DNA of 23,929 nt, taken from NCBI GenBank assembly GCA_035256085.1, contig DATEYP010000074.1, forward strand, positions 1 through 23,929. Reading direction: 5' to 3'. The translations under genes and the position numbers were made by a program. Of this stretch, positions 15,992 through 23,834 are shown piece after piece. The stretch's first letter is position 1; each line of letters starts with the position of its first letter. Source of the stretch: UBA6901 sp035256085. GTDB taxonomy: Bacteria; Pseudomonadota; Gammaproteobacteria; Acidiferrobacterales; UBA6901. Under the pieces are notes generated by a model. The model was not told the DNA's origin, made no database searches, and saw only the letters and a list, made by a program, of their open reading frames with translations.

Positions 15992-17236
15992 ATGTCAAAG
16001 AAAGGTGATGAGAATCTGGTAGTGGGCCTCGACATCGGCACCTCCAAGGTACTGGCGATCGTGGGCGAGGTCACGGCCACCGGCGAAGTGGAGGTGATTG
16101 GTGTCGGGCACCACCCATCGCGCGGCATGAAGAAGGGCGTGGTAGTCAACATCGAGTCCACGGTGCAATCCATCCAGCGCGCGATTGAAGAAGCCGAGCT
16201 CATGGCCGGCTGCCAGATCAAGTCGGTATACGCCGGCATCGCCGGTTCGCATATTCGCTCGATCAATTCGCACGGCACGGTCGCCATCAAGGATAAGGAA
16301 GTCGGTCCGAACGACATTGATCGGGTGATCGAATCGGCCCGCGCGCTCGCCATCCCCGCCGACCAGAAGGTGCTGCACGTCCTGCCGCAGGAATTCATCA
16401 TCGATGGCCAGGAAGGCATCCGCGAGCCGATCGGCATGAGCGGCGTGCGCCTGGAAGCCAAGGTGCACATTGTCACCGGCGCGGTGAGCGCGGCGCAGAA
16501 CATCGTGAAGTGCGTGCGCCGCTGTGGCCTGGAGGTGGATGACATTATTCTCGAGCAGCTCGCATCGAGCCTGTCGGTGCTCACCGAGGACGAGAAGGAG
16601 CTGGGCGTGTGTATGGTGGACATTGGCGGCGGTACTACCGATATCTCGGTGTTTACCGAGGGTGCGATCCGCCACACCAGTGTGATCCCGATCGCCGGCG
16701 ACCAGGTGACCAACGACATCGCCGTGGCCTTGCGTACGCCCACGGCCAACGCCGAAGAGATCAAGAAAAAATACGGCTGCGCACTCACCCAGCTTGCCAC
16801 CAGCGACGAAAGCATCGAGGTACCGAGTGTCGGCGAACGTCCGCCGCGCAAGCTCGCGCGTCAGACGCTCGCCGAGGTGATCGAGCCGCGCATCGAGGAG
16901 TTGTACGGCCTGGTACTCGCGGAATTGCGACGCAGCGGTTTCGAAGACGTAATTGGCAGCGGCATCGTGCTTACCGGCGGCAGCGCCAAGATGGAGGGCA
17001 TGATCGATCTCGCTGAAGAAGTGTTCCACATGCCGGTGCGGCTAGGCATTCCGCAAGGTGTGGGTGGCCTGAGTGGCGTGGTGCACAACCCGATTTACGC
17101 CACCGGCGTTGGACTGGTGCTGTTCGGCGCCAAGGCGCGTGGCGGAAATCACTATGGACTGGTAACGCCATCGAAGCCGGTCGGTATCCAGGGTGTGCTG
17201 GGCAAGATGAAGGGCTGGTTTCAGGGGAACTTCTAG
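15992..17236 (+). CDS. ftsA: Cell division protein FtsA
   Basis: Actin-like ATPase that tethers FtsZ filaments to the membrane and recruits later divisome proteins. The 414 residues carry the nucleotide-binding motifs GLDIGTSKV (about 12-20), VDIGGGTTD (about 209-217) and LTGGSAKMEGM (about 327-337), with the inserted 1C subdomain (KGVVVNIESTVQSIQRAIEEAELMAG) typical of FtsA. The C-terminal GVLGKMKGWFQGNF is the amphipathic membrane-targeting helix. Length is close to E. coli FtsA (420). It lies 3 bases after ftsQ and 54 bases before ftsZ. Confidence 0.97.
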   Translation: MSKKGDENLVVGLDIGTSKVLAIVGEVTATGEVEVIGVGHHPSRGMKKGVVVNIESTVQSIQRAIEEAELMAGCQIKSVYAGIAGSHIRSINSHGTVAIKDKEVGPNDIDRVIESARALAIPADQKVLHVLPQEFIIDGQEGIREPIGMSGVRLEAKVHIVTGAVSAAQNIVKCVRRCGLEVDDIILEQLASSLSVLTEDEKELGVCMVDIGGGTTDISVFTEGAIRHTSVIPIAGDQVTNDIAVALRTPTANAEEIKKKYGCALTQLATSDESIEVPSVGERPPRKLARQTLAEVIEPRIEELYGLVLAELRRSGFEDVIGSGIVLTGGSAKMEGMIDLAEEVFHMPVRLGIPQGVGGLSGVVHNPIYATGVGLVLFGAKARGGNHYGLVTPSKPVGIQGVLGKMKGWFQGNF

Positions 17237-17290
17237 TTGGACGGGGCGGGTGTAGAAAAGACAACCATTTACTCATAAGGAGACACCACT

Positions 17291-18427
17291 ATGTTTGAAC
17301 TAATGGATAGCTACGGAGAACAAGCTGTAATCAAGGTTATCGGCGTAGGCGGCGGTGGTGGCAATGCCGTTGAGCACATGCTGTGTGCAAAACTCGATGG
17401 CGTGGAGTTCATTGTCGCCAATACCGACGCACAGGCCCTCAAGAAGACCGGTGCGCGCACGATATTGCAGTTAGGCGCAAACCTTACCAAGGGGCTCGGC
17501 GCCGGGGCCGATCCGGCAATCGGCCGGCAGGCGGCTGTCGAGGATCGCGAGCGCATCGCCGAGTCCCTGCAGGGGGCGGATATGGTGTTCATCACCGCCG
17601 GCATGGGCGGAGGCACCGGCACTGGTGCTGCACCGATTGTGGCGCAGGTGGCCAAAGACCTCGGCATTCTCACGGTCGCGGTGGTCACCAAACCGTTTCC
17701 GTTCGAGGGTAAAAAGCGGCTCGCGATTGCCGAGCAGGGCATCAAGGAGCTGGGCGAGTTCGTGGATTCCATTATTACTATTCCGAATGAGAAGTTGCTG
17801 AGTGTGGTCGGCAAGGGTGCGAGCCTGCTGGATGCCTTCAGTAAGGCAAACGAGGTTTTACAGGGCGCCGTGCAGGGTATTGCCGAGCTGATCACCCGTC
17901 CGGGACTTATTAACGTGGACTTCGCCGACGTACGCACCGTCATGTCCGAAATGGGCATGGCCGTAATGGGTTCGGCCACGGCCAGCGGCGAGAACCGGGC
18001 GATGGATGCGGCACGCGCCGCGGTTTCGAGCCCGTTGCTCGAAGACATCAATATCTCCGGCGCGCGCGGCATCCTGGTGAACGTCACGGCCGGCCGGGAC
18101 CTCTCGATCGGCGAATTCGAGGAAGTCGGTTCCACTGTCAAGGAGTACGCGGCCGATGATGCGACGGTCGTGATTGGCACGGTGATCGACCCCGATATGC
18201 ATAACGAGATACGCGTGACCGTAGTAGCCACGGGTCTGGGCATACGAGAAAAGCGTCAGCAACCCTTCAAGGTGATAAAAACAGGAACCGGAACAACGGA
18301 TTACGAGCAGCTGGATACGCCGACCGTGATCCGCAACCGGCGCGTCACGGCCGATCCGCGTGGGGCGTCGGATGGCGCGATGGGGTATCTCGATATCCCG
18401 GCATTTTTGCGCAAACAGGCCGATTAG
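17291..18427 (+). CDS. ftsZ: Cell division GTPase FtsZ
   Basis: Tubulin-like GTPase forming the Z ring. The 378 residues include IGVGGGGGNAVEHM near the start, the tubulin signature GGGTGTG at 106-112, KPFPFEGKKR, and the synergy (T7) loop NVDFADV (about 208-214) that completes GTP hydrolysis in the next subunit. The end YLDIPAFLRKQAD is the conserved tail that binds FtsA and ZipA. The ATG at 17291 follows AAGGAG (17277-17282) by 8 bases, a strong ribosome binding site consistent with high FtsZ demand. The 54-base gap from ftsA may hold extra signals, but I see no clear promoter. Confidence 0.98.
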   Translation: MFELMDSYGEQAVIKVIGVGGGGGNAVEHMLCAKLDGVEFIVANTDAQALKKTGARTILQLGANLTKGLGAGADPAIGRQAAVEDRERIAESLQGADMVFITAGMGGGTGTGAAPIVAQVAKDLGILTVAVVTKPFPFEGKKRLAIAEQGIKELGEFVDSIITIPNEKLLSVVGKGASLLDAFSKANEVLQGAVQGIAELITRPGLINVDFADVRTVMSEMGMAVMGSATASGENRAMDAARAAVSSPLLEDINISGARGILVNVTAGRDLSIGEFEEVGSTVKEYAADDATVVIGTVIDPDMHNEIRVTVVATGLGIREKRQQPFKVIKTGTGTTDYEQLDTPTVIRNRRVTADPRGASDGAMGYLDIPAFLRKQAD

Positions 18428-18483
18428 TAGACTAATCAAGTCGGCTATTGGGGTCCCGGCAGATGTAGTGGTTGCGGAGTAGG

Positions 18484-18519
18484 CAAAAAATCGCCAACCA
18501 TCGGTCATGGCTGGGCGAT
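18484..18519 (-). terminator. Terminator-like hairpin in minus-strand orientation
   Basis: Arms ATCGCC (18490-18495) and GGCGAT (18514-18519) enclose a second pairing CCAT/ATGG (18498-18501 with 18507-18510). An A-run at 18485-18490 becomes a U-run after the hairpin on the minus-strand transcript. On the plus strand no U-run follows. There is no minus-strand gene nearby for it to terminate, so it may stop antisense transcription or be chance. Confidence 0.3.
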
Positions 18520-18591
18520 AACGCTGATTATTCAAGGAATAAGCTGGACAGCGGCCGCCTATTAACCTTTAATATGGAAAACCAGTTGTAG

Positions 18592-18627
18592 AAAAAGAGT
18601 CCCGGGTGCCAAGGGAGTGGACTTTTT
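18592..18627 (+). terminator. Possible rho-independent terminator or attenuator before lpxC
   Basis: AAAAA-G-AGTCC (18592-18602) faces GGACT-TTTT (18619-18627), giving a 5-bp GC-containing stem that can extend through A-U pairs and ends in a T-run. The loop is about 16 bases. TCCCGGG and CCCGGGA (18600-18606, 18630-18636) could form an alternative structure that breaks this stem, as in attenuators. It is weak as a terminator, and the role is inferred. Confidence 0.35.
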
Positions 18628-18679
18628 GCCCCGGGAATTGTGTGTTGCGCCAAGAAATTAATAAAAGTTGCGGATTCGC

Positions 18680-19591
18680 ATGATCAAACAAAGAACTCTC
18701 AAGAATGCCATTCGCGCCACGGGCGTGGGTCTGCATACTGGTGAGAAGGTATATTTGACGTTGCGTCCGGCAACGGTGGGAAGCGGTATCGTATTCCGCC
18801 GTACTGATCTTGATGAACCCATTGAGATCAAAGCCGACCCCGAAAACGTTACCGATACGCGCATGTCCACCACGCTTGAGAAGAACGGCGCGAAGATTTC
18901 AACCGTTGAACACCTCATGGCAGCGTTCGCGGGACTGGGTATCGACAATGCCTATGTCGACGTGACCGCGCCTGAAGTACCCATCATGGACGGTAGTTCC
19001 GGCCCCTTCGTGTTTCTGCTGCAGTCGGCCGGAATTGAGGAACAGGTTTCGCCCAAGCAGTTCATCCGCATCAAGAAGCCGGTACGCGTCGAGGACGGCG
19101 ACAAGTGGGTAAAATTCGAGCCGTGGGACGGCTTCAAGGTGTCTTTCGGTATCGATTTCGATCACCCCAGCCTGCGCCGTTCCACACAGACCGCGTGCGT
19201 GGATTTTTCCACCACCTCGTTTGTAAAGGAAGTGAGTCGTGCCCGCACATTCGGCTTTATGCGCGATCTCGAAATGCTGCGTTCGGCAGGCCTGGCGCGC
19301 GGCGGTGGTATGGATAATGCCATTGTCATGGACAATTTCCGCGTTCTAAATGAAGACGGATTGCGCTATGAGGATGAATTCGTCAAACACAAAGTATTGG
19401 ATGCGATCGGTGATCTTTATCTGCTGGGCCATCCACTCATTGGCGCGTTCAGTGGACACAAGTCCGGGCATGCACTGAACAATCGAATACTGCGTAGTCT
19501 TATGGCCGACAAGAGCGCCTGGGAACTTGTCTCCTACGAGGAATCGGATAAGGCCGCCATCTCCTTCATGCGCGCGGTACCGTCGGTATGA
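18680..19591 (+). CDS. lpxC: UDP-3-O-acyl-N-acetylglucosamine deacetylase LpxC
   Basis: Zinc enzyme catalysing the committed step of lipid A synthesis in the cytoplasm. The 303 residues begin MIKQRTLKNAIRATGVGLH as in E. coli LpxC (305). Zinc ligands are in place: His78 in STVEHLMAAF, His237 and Asp241 in HKVLDAIGD, with the catalytic His264 in GHKSGHALNN and Glu77 next to His78. I chose ATG 18680. A TTG at 18668 would add four residues not seen in relatives. The Shine-Dalgarno sequence is poor. The C-terminus ends AISFMRAVPSV, differing from the E. coli tail that is used for FtsH turnover, so regulated proteolysis may differ. It overlaps the next gene by ATGA. Confidence 0.96.
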   Translation: MIKQRTLKNAIRATGVGLHTGEKVYLTLRPATVGSGIVFRRTDLDEPIEIKADPENVTDTRMSTTLEKNGAKISTVEHLMAAFAGLGIDNAYVDVTAPEVPIMDGSSGPFVFLLQSAGIEEQVSPKQFIRIKKPVRVEDGDKWVKFEPWDGFKVSFGIDFDHPSLRRSTQTACVDFSTTSFVKEVSRARTFGFMRDLEMLRSAGLARGGGMDNAIVMDNFRVLNEDGLRYEDEFVKHKVLDAIGDLYLLGHPLIGAFSGHKSGHALNNRILRSLMADKSAWELVSYEESDKAAISFMRAVPSV

Positions 19592-20523
19592 ACATTATTC
19601 TGGTTCCGCACAGCGCCGGCCGCGGGCAGAACATCAGCCTGAGCCCGGCACATCTGTTGGTGCTGGCGCTGGTAGTGCTGGTGGGATTGCCGCTCCTGAT
19701 CGGGGCCGTGTCCTATAAGGTTGCGGCGTATCTCGACCCGACTGTCGGAACGCGCGAACCGGAATACATTCAGCGCCAGGCGGCCCTGCTCATCAACGAA
19801 CGTCAAGTGATCGAACAGACCCGACGCGATGCGGAGTTGCATCTCAATGCACTCGCCCAGCGCCTCGGCCACATGCAGGCGGAACTGCTGCGGCTTAATG
19901 CCCTTGGCCAGAGGCTGGCGCGCATGGGCGGTCTCGACAAACGCGAGTTCGATTTTTCGGAAGGGCCGGCGATGGGTGGTCCGGAACAGGTACGCGAATT
20001 GTCGTCCATCTCGGTACCGGATTTCCTGAAGAGTCTTGAAAAGGTGTCGGGTCATATCGAAAGGAAGTCCGAACGGCTCGCGGCACTCGAGAGTTCGCTG
20101 CTCGACAAACAGCTGAAAGCCGCGGTATACCCGGCCGGTTGGCCGACGATCGGTGGCTGGGTATCCTCCGGCTTCGGGCAGCGTTCCGATCCGTTCACCG
20201 GCCGTTCCGCCTACCACGAGGGCGTGGACATCGCCAGCCGTTTCGGCTCGGAGATCAAGGCCATGGGCGGCGGTGTGGTGAGTTTTGCCGGCGAAAAAGA
20301 TGGCTACGGTTGTGCCGTCGAAATCAATCATGGTAACGGCTTTACCACCCGCTATGCGCACTGCAAGTCTGTACTGGTACGGGTTGGCGACCGCGTGACC
20401 AAAGGTCAAGGCGTGGCGCTCGTGGGCACGACGGGCCGCTCCACCGGCCCGCACCTGCATTTTGAGGTGCTGCGTAACGGCAGGGCTGTCAATCCAGGTT
20501 CGTACCTGAAGTCTCCGTCATAA
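19588..20523 (+). CDS. Membrane-anchored M23 (LytM) metallopeptidase
   Basis: Predicted peptidoglycan endopeptidase of the lysostaphin/LytM family, acting in the periplasm. The 311 residues have one N-terminal membrane helix (about 21-47), a helical, probably coiled-coil segment rich in Q, R, E and L (about 57-112 and 145-178), and a C-terminal M23 domain (about 183-305). All metal and catalytic positions look intact: His210 and Asp214 in HEGVD, His258 in YAHC, and His289 and His291 in GPHLHFEV. It is therefore likely an active hydrolase rather than a degenerate activator such as EnvC. The ATGA overlap with lpxC suggests co-translation. An M23 gene between lpxC and secA is seen in other proteobacteria. 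I assign no gene name. Confidence 0.9.
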   Translation: MNIILVPHSAGRGQNISLSPAHLLVLALVVLVGLPLLIGAVSYKVAAYLDPTVGTREPEYIQRQAALLINERQVIEQTRRDAELHLNALAQRLGHMQAELLRLNALGQRLARMGGLDKREFDFSEGPAMGGPEQVRELSSISVPDFLKSLEKVSGHIERKSERLAALESSLLDKQLKAAVYPAGWPTIGGWVSSGFGQRSDPFTGRSAYHEGVDIASRFGSEIKAMGGGVVSFAGEKDGYGCAVEINHGNGFTTRYAHCKSVLVRVGDRVTKGQGVALVGTTGRSTGPHLHFEVLRNGRAVNPGSYLKSPS

Positions 20524-20570
20524 CTTCGCTGTTGCCAGCCAGGCCGGCCGCGTCCACCGAAATATCGTTA

Positions 20571-20583
20571 TCGGCGCTTTTCC
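20571..20583 (+). repeat. 13-bp direct repeat, copy 1
   Basis: TCGGCGCTTTTCC, identical to 21040-21052. Together the copies flank 456 bases of gene-free sequence upstream of secA. Flanking bases differ on both sides, so the identity is exactly 13 bp. It could be a target duplication from a lost insertion, a protein-binding site or chance. Confidence 0.6.
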
Positions 20584-20911
20584 GGCAGTCAATCCCGCAT
20601 GTCTTACCGGTGCACAGGCGTCGCGCCCCGGTCACAAGATCATACAAGCCAGAGACTGCCTGGAATCGCATGCGTGCCATGTTGTGATCGGTTTGTCGGG
20701 ATGCCATGGATCGGCCCAGGCATTAAGAACCACGGCTCTGCGAGGGCGCCATGGCGTGAATTCGTGTTTATAGCCAAACCGATTGCATTGACGCTGCGGC
20801 ACCCTCGGCGCCACGTTTACTGCTGTACGCCGGTCATGGGAATGAACTACATGCCCATGTGTTACGGCTGCGTACCCTGCCATTGGCGCCCCTGGTGCCG
20901 ATTTACAGCAC

Positions 20912-20933
20912 CCAGCCGTTCTTGAACGGCTGG
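20912..20933 (+). repeat. Perfect 10-bp hairpin upstream of secA
   Basis: CCAGCCGTTC (20912-20921) pairs perfectly with GAACGGCTGG (20924-20933) around a TT. With no T-run after it, it is not a standard terminator on the plus strand. It may be an RNA structure in the end of the lpxC-M23 transcript or a REP-like unit. Confidence 0.75.
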
Positions 20934-21031
20934 CCGATGGGGGATCACCATGCGCCCGGTGGCGGTGTGGTGAATGATGCCGGCGACTAGGACGGTTAGA
21001 GAGGCGCTGCCGGCTGGACCGATCCCGTCTA

Positions 21032-21060
21032 TTCAAGTCTCGGCGCTTTTCCTTCATAAT
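21032..21060 (+). promoter_or_regulatory. Possible secA promoter
   Basis: CATAAT at 21055-21060 (5 of 6 to the -10 consensus) lies 17 bp after TTCAAG at 21032-21037, a poor -35 match. The second 13-bp repeat copy lies between the two boxes. Just downstream, ACACC (21062-21066) and GGTGT (21074-21078) form a small inverted repeat near the expected start that could be an operator. Spacing is ideal but the -35 is weak. Confidence 0.35.
21040..21052 (+). repeat. 13-bp direct repeat, copy 2
   Basis: TCGGCGCTTTTCC, identical to 20571-20583. It falls inside the spacer of the candidate secA promoter, so if it is a protein-binding site it would affect secA transcription. Confidence 0.6.
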
Positions 21061-21146
21061 CACACCTTTACCGGGTGTAAAACCTGCTTTCGGAGTGGGC
21101 GCTTCGATTTTTGGCAATCATTCGTCCCAGGACTGATCTCATCATC

Positions 21147-23834
21147 ATGGTTGTGAACATACTCAAGAAATTCTTCGGTGATCGCAACACGCGCATCGTC
21201 CGGCAGATGCAGGGCATCATTGCGCGCATCAACACCCTGGAGCCGCAGATGACGGCGCTCACCGATACCGAAGTCGGCGCCAAGACCATCGAGTTCCGTC
21301 AGCGTCTGGAGCGCGGCGAAACACTGGAGGCGTTGCTGCCCGAGGCATTCGCGGTGGTGCGCGAGGCCGGCAAGCGCACGCTCGGCATGCGCCACTTCGA
21401 TGTGCAGCTGATCGGTGGCATGGTGTTGAACTCCGGCCGCATCGCCGAAATGCGCACCGGCGAAGGAAAAACCCTGGTGGCGACGCTGGCGGTTTATCTG
21501 AATGCACTGACCGGCAAAGGCGTGCATGTGGTGACGGTGAATGATTACCTGGCGCGCCGTGACGCCGCGTGGATGGGCAAGATCTACAATTTTCTTGGCA
21601 TGACCGTCGGGGTCGCGGTGTCTGGCCAGGACAATGAGACCAAACGTGCGGCCTACGCCGCGGATATCACGTACGGTACCAACAACGAGTACGGATTCGA
21701 TTATTTGCGCGACAACATGGCATTCCGTGCCACGGACCGCGTGCAACGTGGGCTTAACTTTGCGGTCGTGGACGAGGTGGACTCGATACTGGTCGATGAG
21801 GCGCGCACGCCGCTCATTATCTCCGGTCCGACCGAGGAGAACACCGATCTTTATTACAAAATCAATGCCATTATCCCCAGCCTCTCCCGTCAGGAAAAAG
21901 AAGACGGGCCGGGCGACTACAGCGTGGACGAGAAGAGCCGCCAGGCCTTTTTGACTGAGGCCGGACACGAATCCGCCGAGAAACTGCTGATACGTGCCGG
22001 GCTGCTGGAGCAGGGCAGCAATCTGTACGATATCGCCAACATCAGCCTGCTGCATCACCTGAACGCCGCGCTGCGCGCGCACGCGTTGTTTCGGCGCGAG
22101 GTTGACTACATCGTCAAGGACAAAGAAGTCATTATCGTCGACGAGTTCACCGGGCGCATGATGACGGGCCGGCGCTGGTCTGACGGGCTGCATCAGGCCG
22201 TCGAGGCGAAAGAGGGTGTGCGCATCCAGAACGAGAATCAGACACTTGCCTCAATAACATTTCAGAATTACTTCCGTCTGTACAAGAAACTCTCCGGCAT
22301 GACCGGCACCGCCGATACCGAAGCCTACGAGTTTCAGCACATCTACAACCTGGAGGTCGTGGTGATCCCGACCCATCGGCCGATGATCCGCCAGGACATG
22401 GGCGACCAGGTTTACCGTACCGGAGCAGAAAAACATGCCGCGGTGCTGGCCGACGTCCGTGATTGTCACAAACGCGGCCAGCCGGTGCTGGTCGGCACAA
22501 CCTCGATTGAAGCCTCAGAGGCTTTGGCCAATCTCCTGCAGAAAGAGAAGATTGCGCACCAGGTACTGAATGCCAAGCACCACGAGCGCGAGGCACAAAT
22601 CGTGGCCGAGGCCGGGCGGCCGGGTGGCGTTACCATTGCCACCAATATGGCCGGCCGCGGAACGGACATCGTGCTGGGCGGCAATATGGAAATGGAACTT
22701 TCGGCCGTCGAGGGCGATCCGGCGAAAGAGCGAAAGGTTCGTGACGACTGGCAAAACCGTCACGATCAGGTGCTCGCCGCCGGTGGCCTGCATGTAATCG
22801 GCACGGAGCGTCACGAGTCACGCCGCATTGACAACCAGTTGCGCGGCCGTTCCGGTCGTCAGGGCGATCCAGGCTCGACCCGTTTTTATCTGTCGCTTGA
22901 AGACAGCCTGCTGCGCATCTTCGGATCCGAGCGGTTGTCCGGCCTCATGCAGAGGCTTGGCATGCAGGAGGGTGAAGCGATCGAGCACCCATGGGTGACG
23001 CGCGCCATCGAAAACGCCCAACGCAAGGTCGAGGGGCGCAACTTCGACATCCGCAAACAGTTGCTCGAGTATGACGATGTCGCCAACGACCAGCGCAAGG
23101 TGATCTACGACCAGCGCAACCGGCTGATGGAGGTGGACGATATCTCCGAGAGCATTCGAACAATCCGTGCCGGCGTTGTGGAAAGCGTCATTAACATGTT
23201 TATTCCACCGGAGAGTGTCCCAGAGCAATGGGATATTCGAGGACTGGAAGAGAACATTGACCGTGAGTTCGGGTTGAAGCTGCCGATTCAGCGCTGGCTG
23301 GATGACGATGCCAGCATGGACGAGACACGGCTGCGCGCGCGAGTGCTTGCCGAGTTTGAGACGTTGCATCTCGCCAAGGCCGCCGATACGGGCGCCGATG
23401 TCATGCGCCACTTCGAGAAGGCGGTGATGCTGCAAGTGCTGGATTCGCAATGGAAGGACCACTTGGCTGCCATGGATCATCTGCGCCAGGGCATCCATCT
23501 GCGTGGCTATGCGCAGAAAAATCCGAAGGAAGAGTACAAGCGCGAGGCCTTTCAGCTGTTTTCCGACATGCTCGATCGCATCAAACACGAGGTGATCAGC
23601 CTCATTACACGTGTGCAGATACGGCAGGAACAGGACGTCGAGGCACTGGAAGCGCAGCGCCAGACGCCGTCGGGTGTGCGTTACGAACATCCGTCCGCGA
23701 CTGGCAGTGAAACCGAGGCAGAGTCGGCCGAAATCCAGACCGTTACCCGCCACGCCCCGAAAGTTGGTCGCAATGCCCCATGCCCGTGCGGTTCCGGCAA
23801 GAAGTACAAGCAATGCCACGGCCGGCTGGCGTAA
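21147..23834 (+). CDS. secA: Protein translocase ATPase SecA
   Basis: Motor ATPase that pushes unfolded preproteins through SecYEG. The 895 residues show Walker A MRTGEGKT (GEGKT at 105-109), DEVD at 209-212, DEARTPLIISGPTE, NMAGRGTDIVLGGN and RGRSGRQGDPGSTRF from the second motor domain, and a C-terminal zinc motif with Cys879, Cys881, Cys890 and His891 (PCPCGSGKKYKQCH) for SecB and membrane contacts. I chose ATG 21147, giving MVVNILKKFFGDRN, which aligns with known N-termini. A TTG at 21111 opens the frame earlier but adds 12 unsupported residues. The Shine-Dalgarno sequence is weak (AGGA about 14 bases upstream). Confidence 0.97.
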   Translation: MVVNILKKFFGDRNTRIVRQMQGIIARINTLEPQMTALTDTEVGAKTIEFRQRLERGETLEALLPEAFAVVREAGKRTLGMRHFDVQLIGGMVLNSGRIAEMRTGEGKTLVATLAVYLNALTGKGVHVVTVNDYLARRDAAWMGKIYNFLGMTVGVAVSGQDNETKRAAYAADITYGTNNEYGFDYLRDNMAFRATDRVQRGLNFAVVDEVDSILVDEARTPLIISGPTEENTDLYYKINAIIPSLSRQEKEDGPGDYSVDEKSRQAFLTEAGHESAEKLLIRAGLLEQGSNLYDIANISLLHHLNAALRAHALFRREVDYIVKDKEVIIVDEFTGRMMTGRRWSDGLHQAVEAKEGVRIQNENQTLASITFQNYFRLYKKLSGMTGTADTEAYEFQHIYNLEVVVIPTHRPMIRQDMGDQVYRTGAEKHAAVLADVRDCHKRGQPVLVGTTSIEASEALANLLQKEKIAHQVLNAKHHEREAQIVAEAGRPGGVTIATNMAGRGTDIVLGGNMEMELSAVEGDPAKERKVRDDWQNRHDQVLAAGGLHVIGTERHESRRIDNQLRGRSGRQGDPGSTRFYLSLEDSLLRIFGSERLSGLMQRLGMQEGEAIEHPWVTRAIENAQRKVEGRNFDIRKQLLEYDDVANDQRKVIYDQRNRLMEVDDISESIRTIRAGVVESVINMFIPPESVPEQWDIRGLEENIDREFGLKLPIQRWLDDDASMDETRLRARVLAEFETLHLAKAADTGADVMRHFEKAVMLQVLDSQWKDHLAAMDHLRQGIHLRGYAQKNPKEEYKREAFQLFSDMLDRIKHEVISLITRVQIRQEQDVEALEAQRQTPSGVRYEHPSATGSETEAESAEIQTVTRHAPKVGRNAPCPCGSGKKYKQCHGRLA

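Larger units (their letters stand above)
18428..18679 (+). other. ftsZ-lpxC intergenic leader region
   Basis: 252 bases without a gene, the first long break after the ftsQAZ run. It holds a stem-loop at 18490-18519, a poor promoter candidate (TGGACA at 18545-18550 and TAATAT at 18570-18575, spacing 19), a terminator-like hairpin with a T-run at 18592-18627 and a TCCCGGG/CCCGGGA inverted repeat (18600-18606 with 18630-18636). A TTGTGT...TAATAA pair close to lpxC (18638-18664) has 15-bp spacing and would give a very short leader. None of these is decisive. Confidence 0.5.
20524..21146 (+). other. 623-bp gene-free region before secA
   Basis: No convincing gene on either strand. Open frames here (for example 20599-20925 on + and 20632-21117 on -) are rich in Arg, Cys, His, Trp and Pro and lack ribosome sites, as expected for non-coding sequence. 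Neither secM (with a signal peptide) nor dciA (DUF721), which often sit beside secA in gammaproteobacteria, is recognisable. Visible structure: a 13-bp direct repeat TCGGCGCTTTTCC at 20571-20583 and 21040-21052, a 10-bp palindrome CGCCATGGCG at 20747-20756, a hairpin at 20912-20933 and a possible promoter at 21032-21060. Confidence 0.7.

Noticed and set aside
20599..20925. 108-codon + frame upstream of secA, in frame with the M23 gene beyond its TAA
   Set aside because: Arg/Cys/His/Trp-rich composition, no ribosome site, no recognisable domain and no coding-like third-position bias. Read-through of TAA is not supported.
20632..21117. 161-codon minus-strand frame, considered as a possible dciA
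   Set aside because: The translation is Arg/His/Ser/Pro-rich with no DUF721-like pattern. It looks like a shadow frame.
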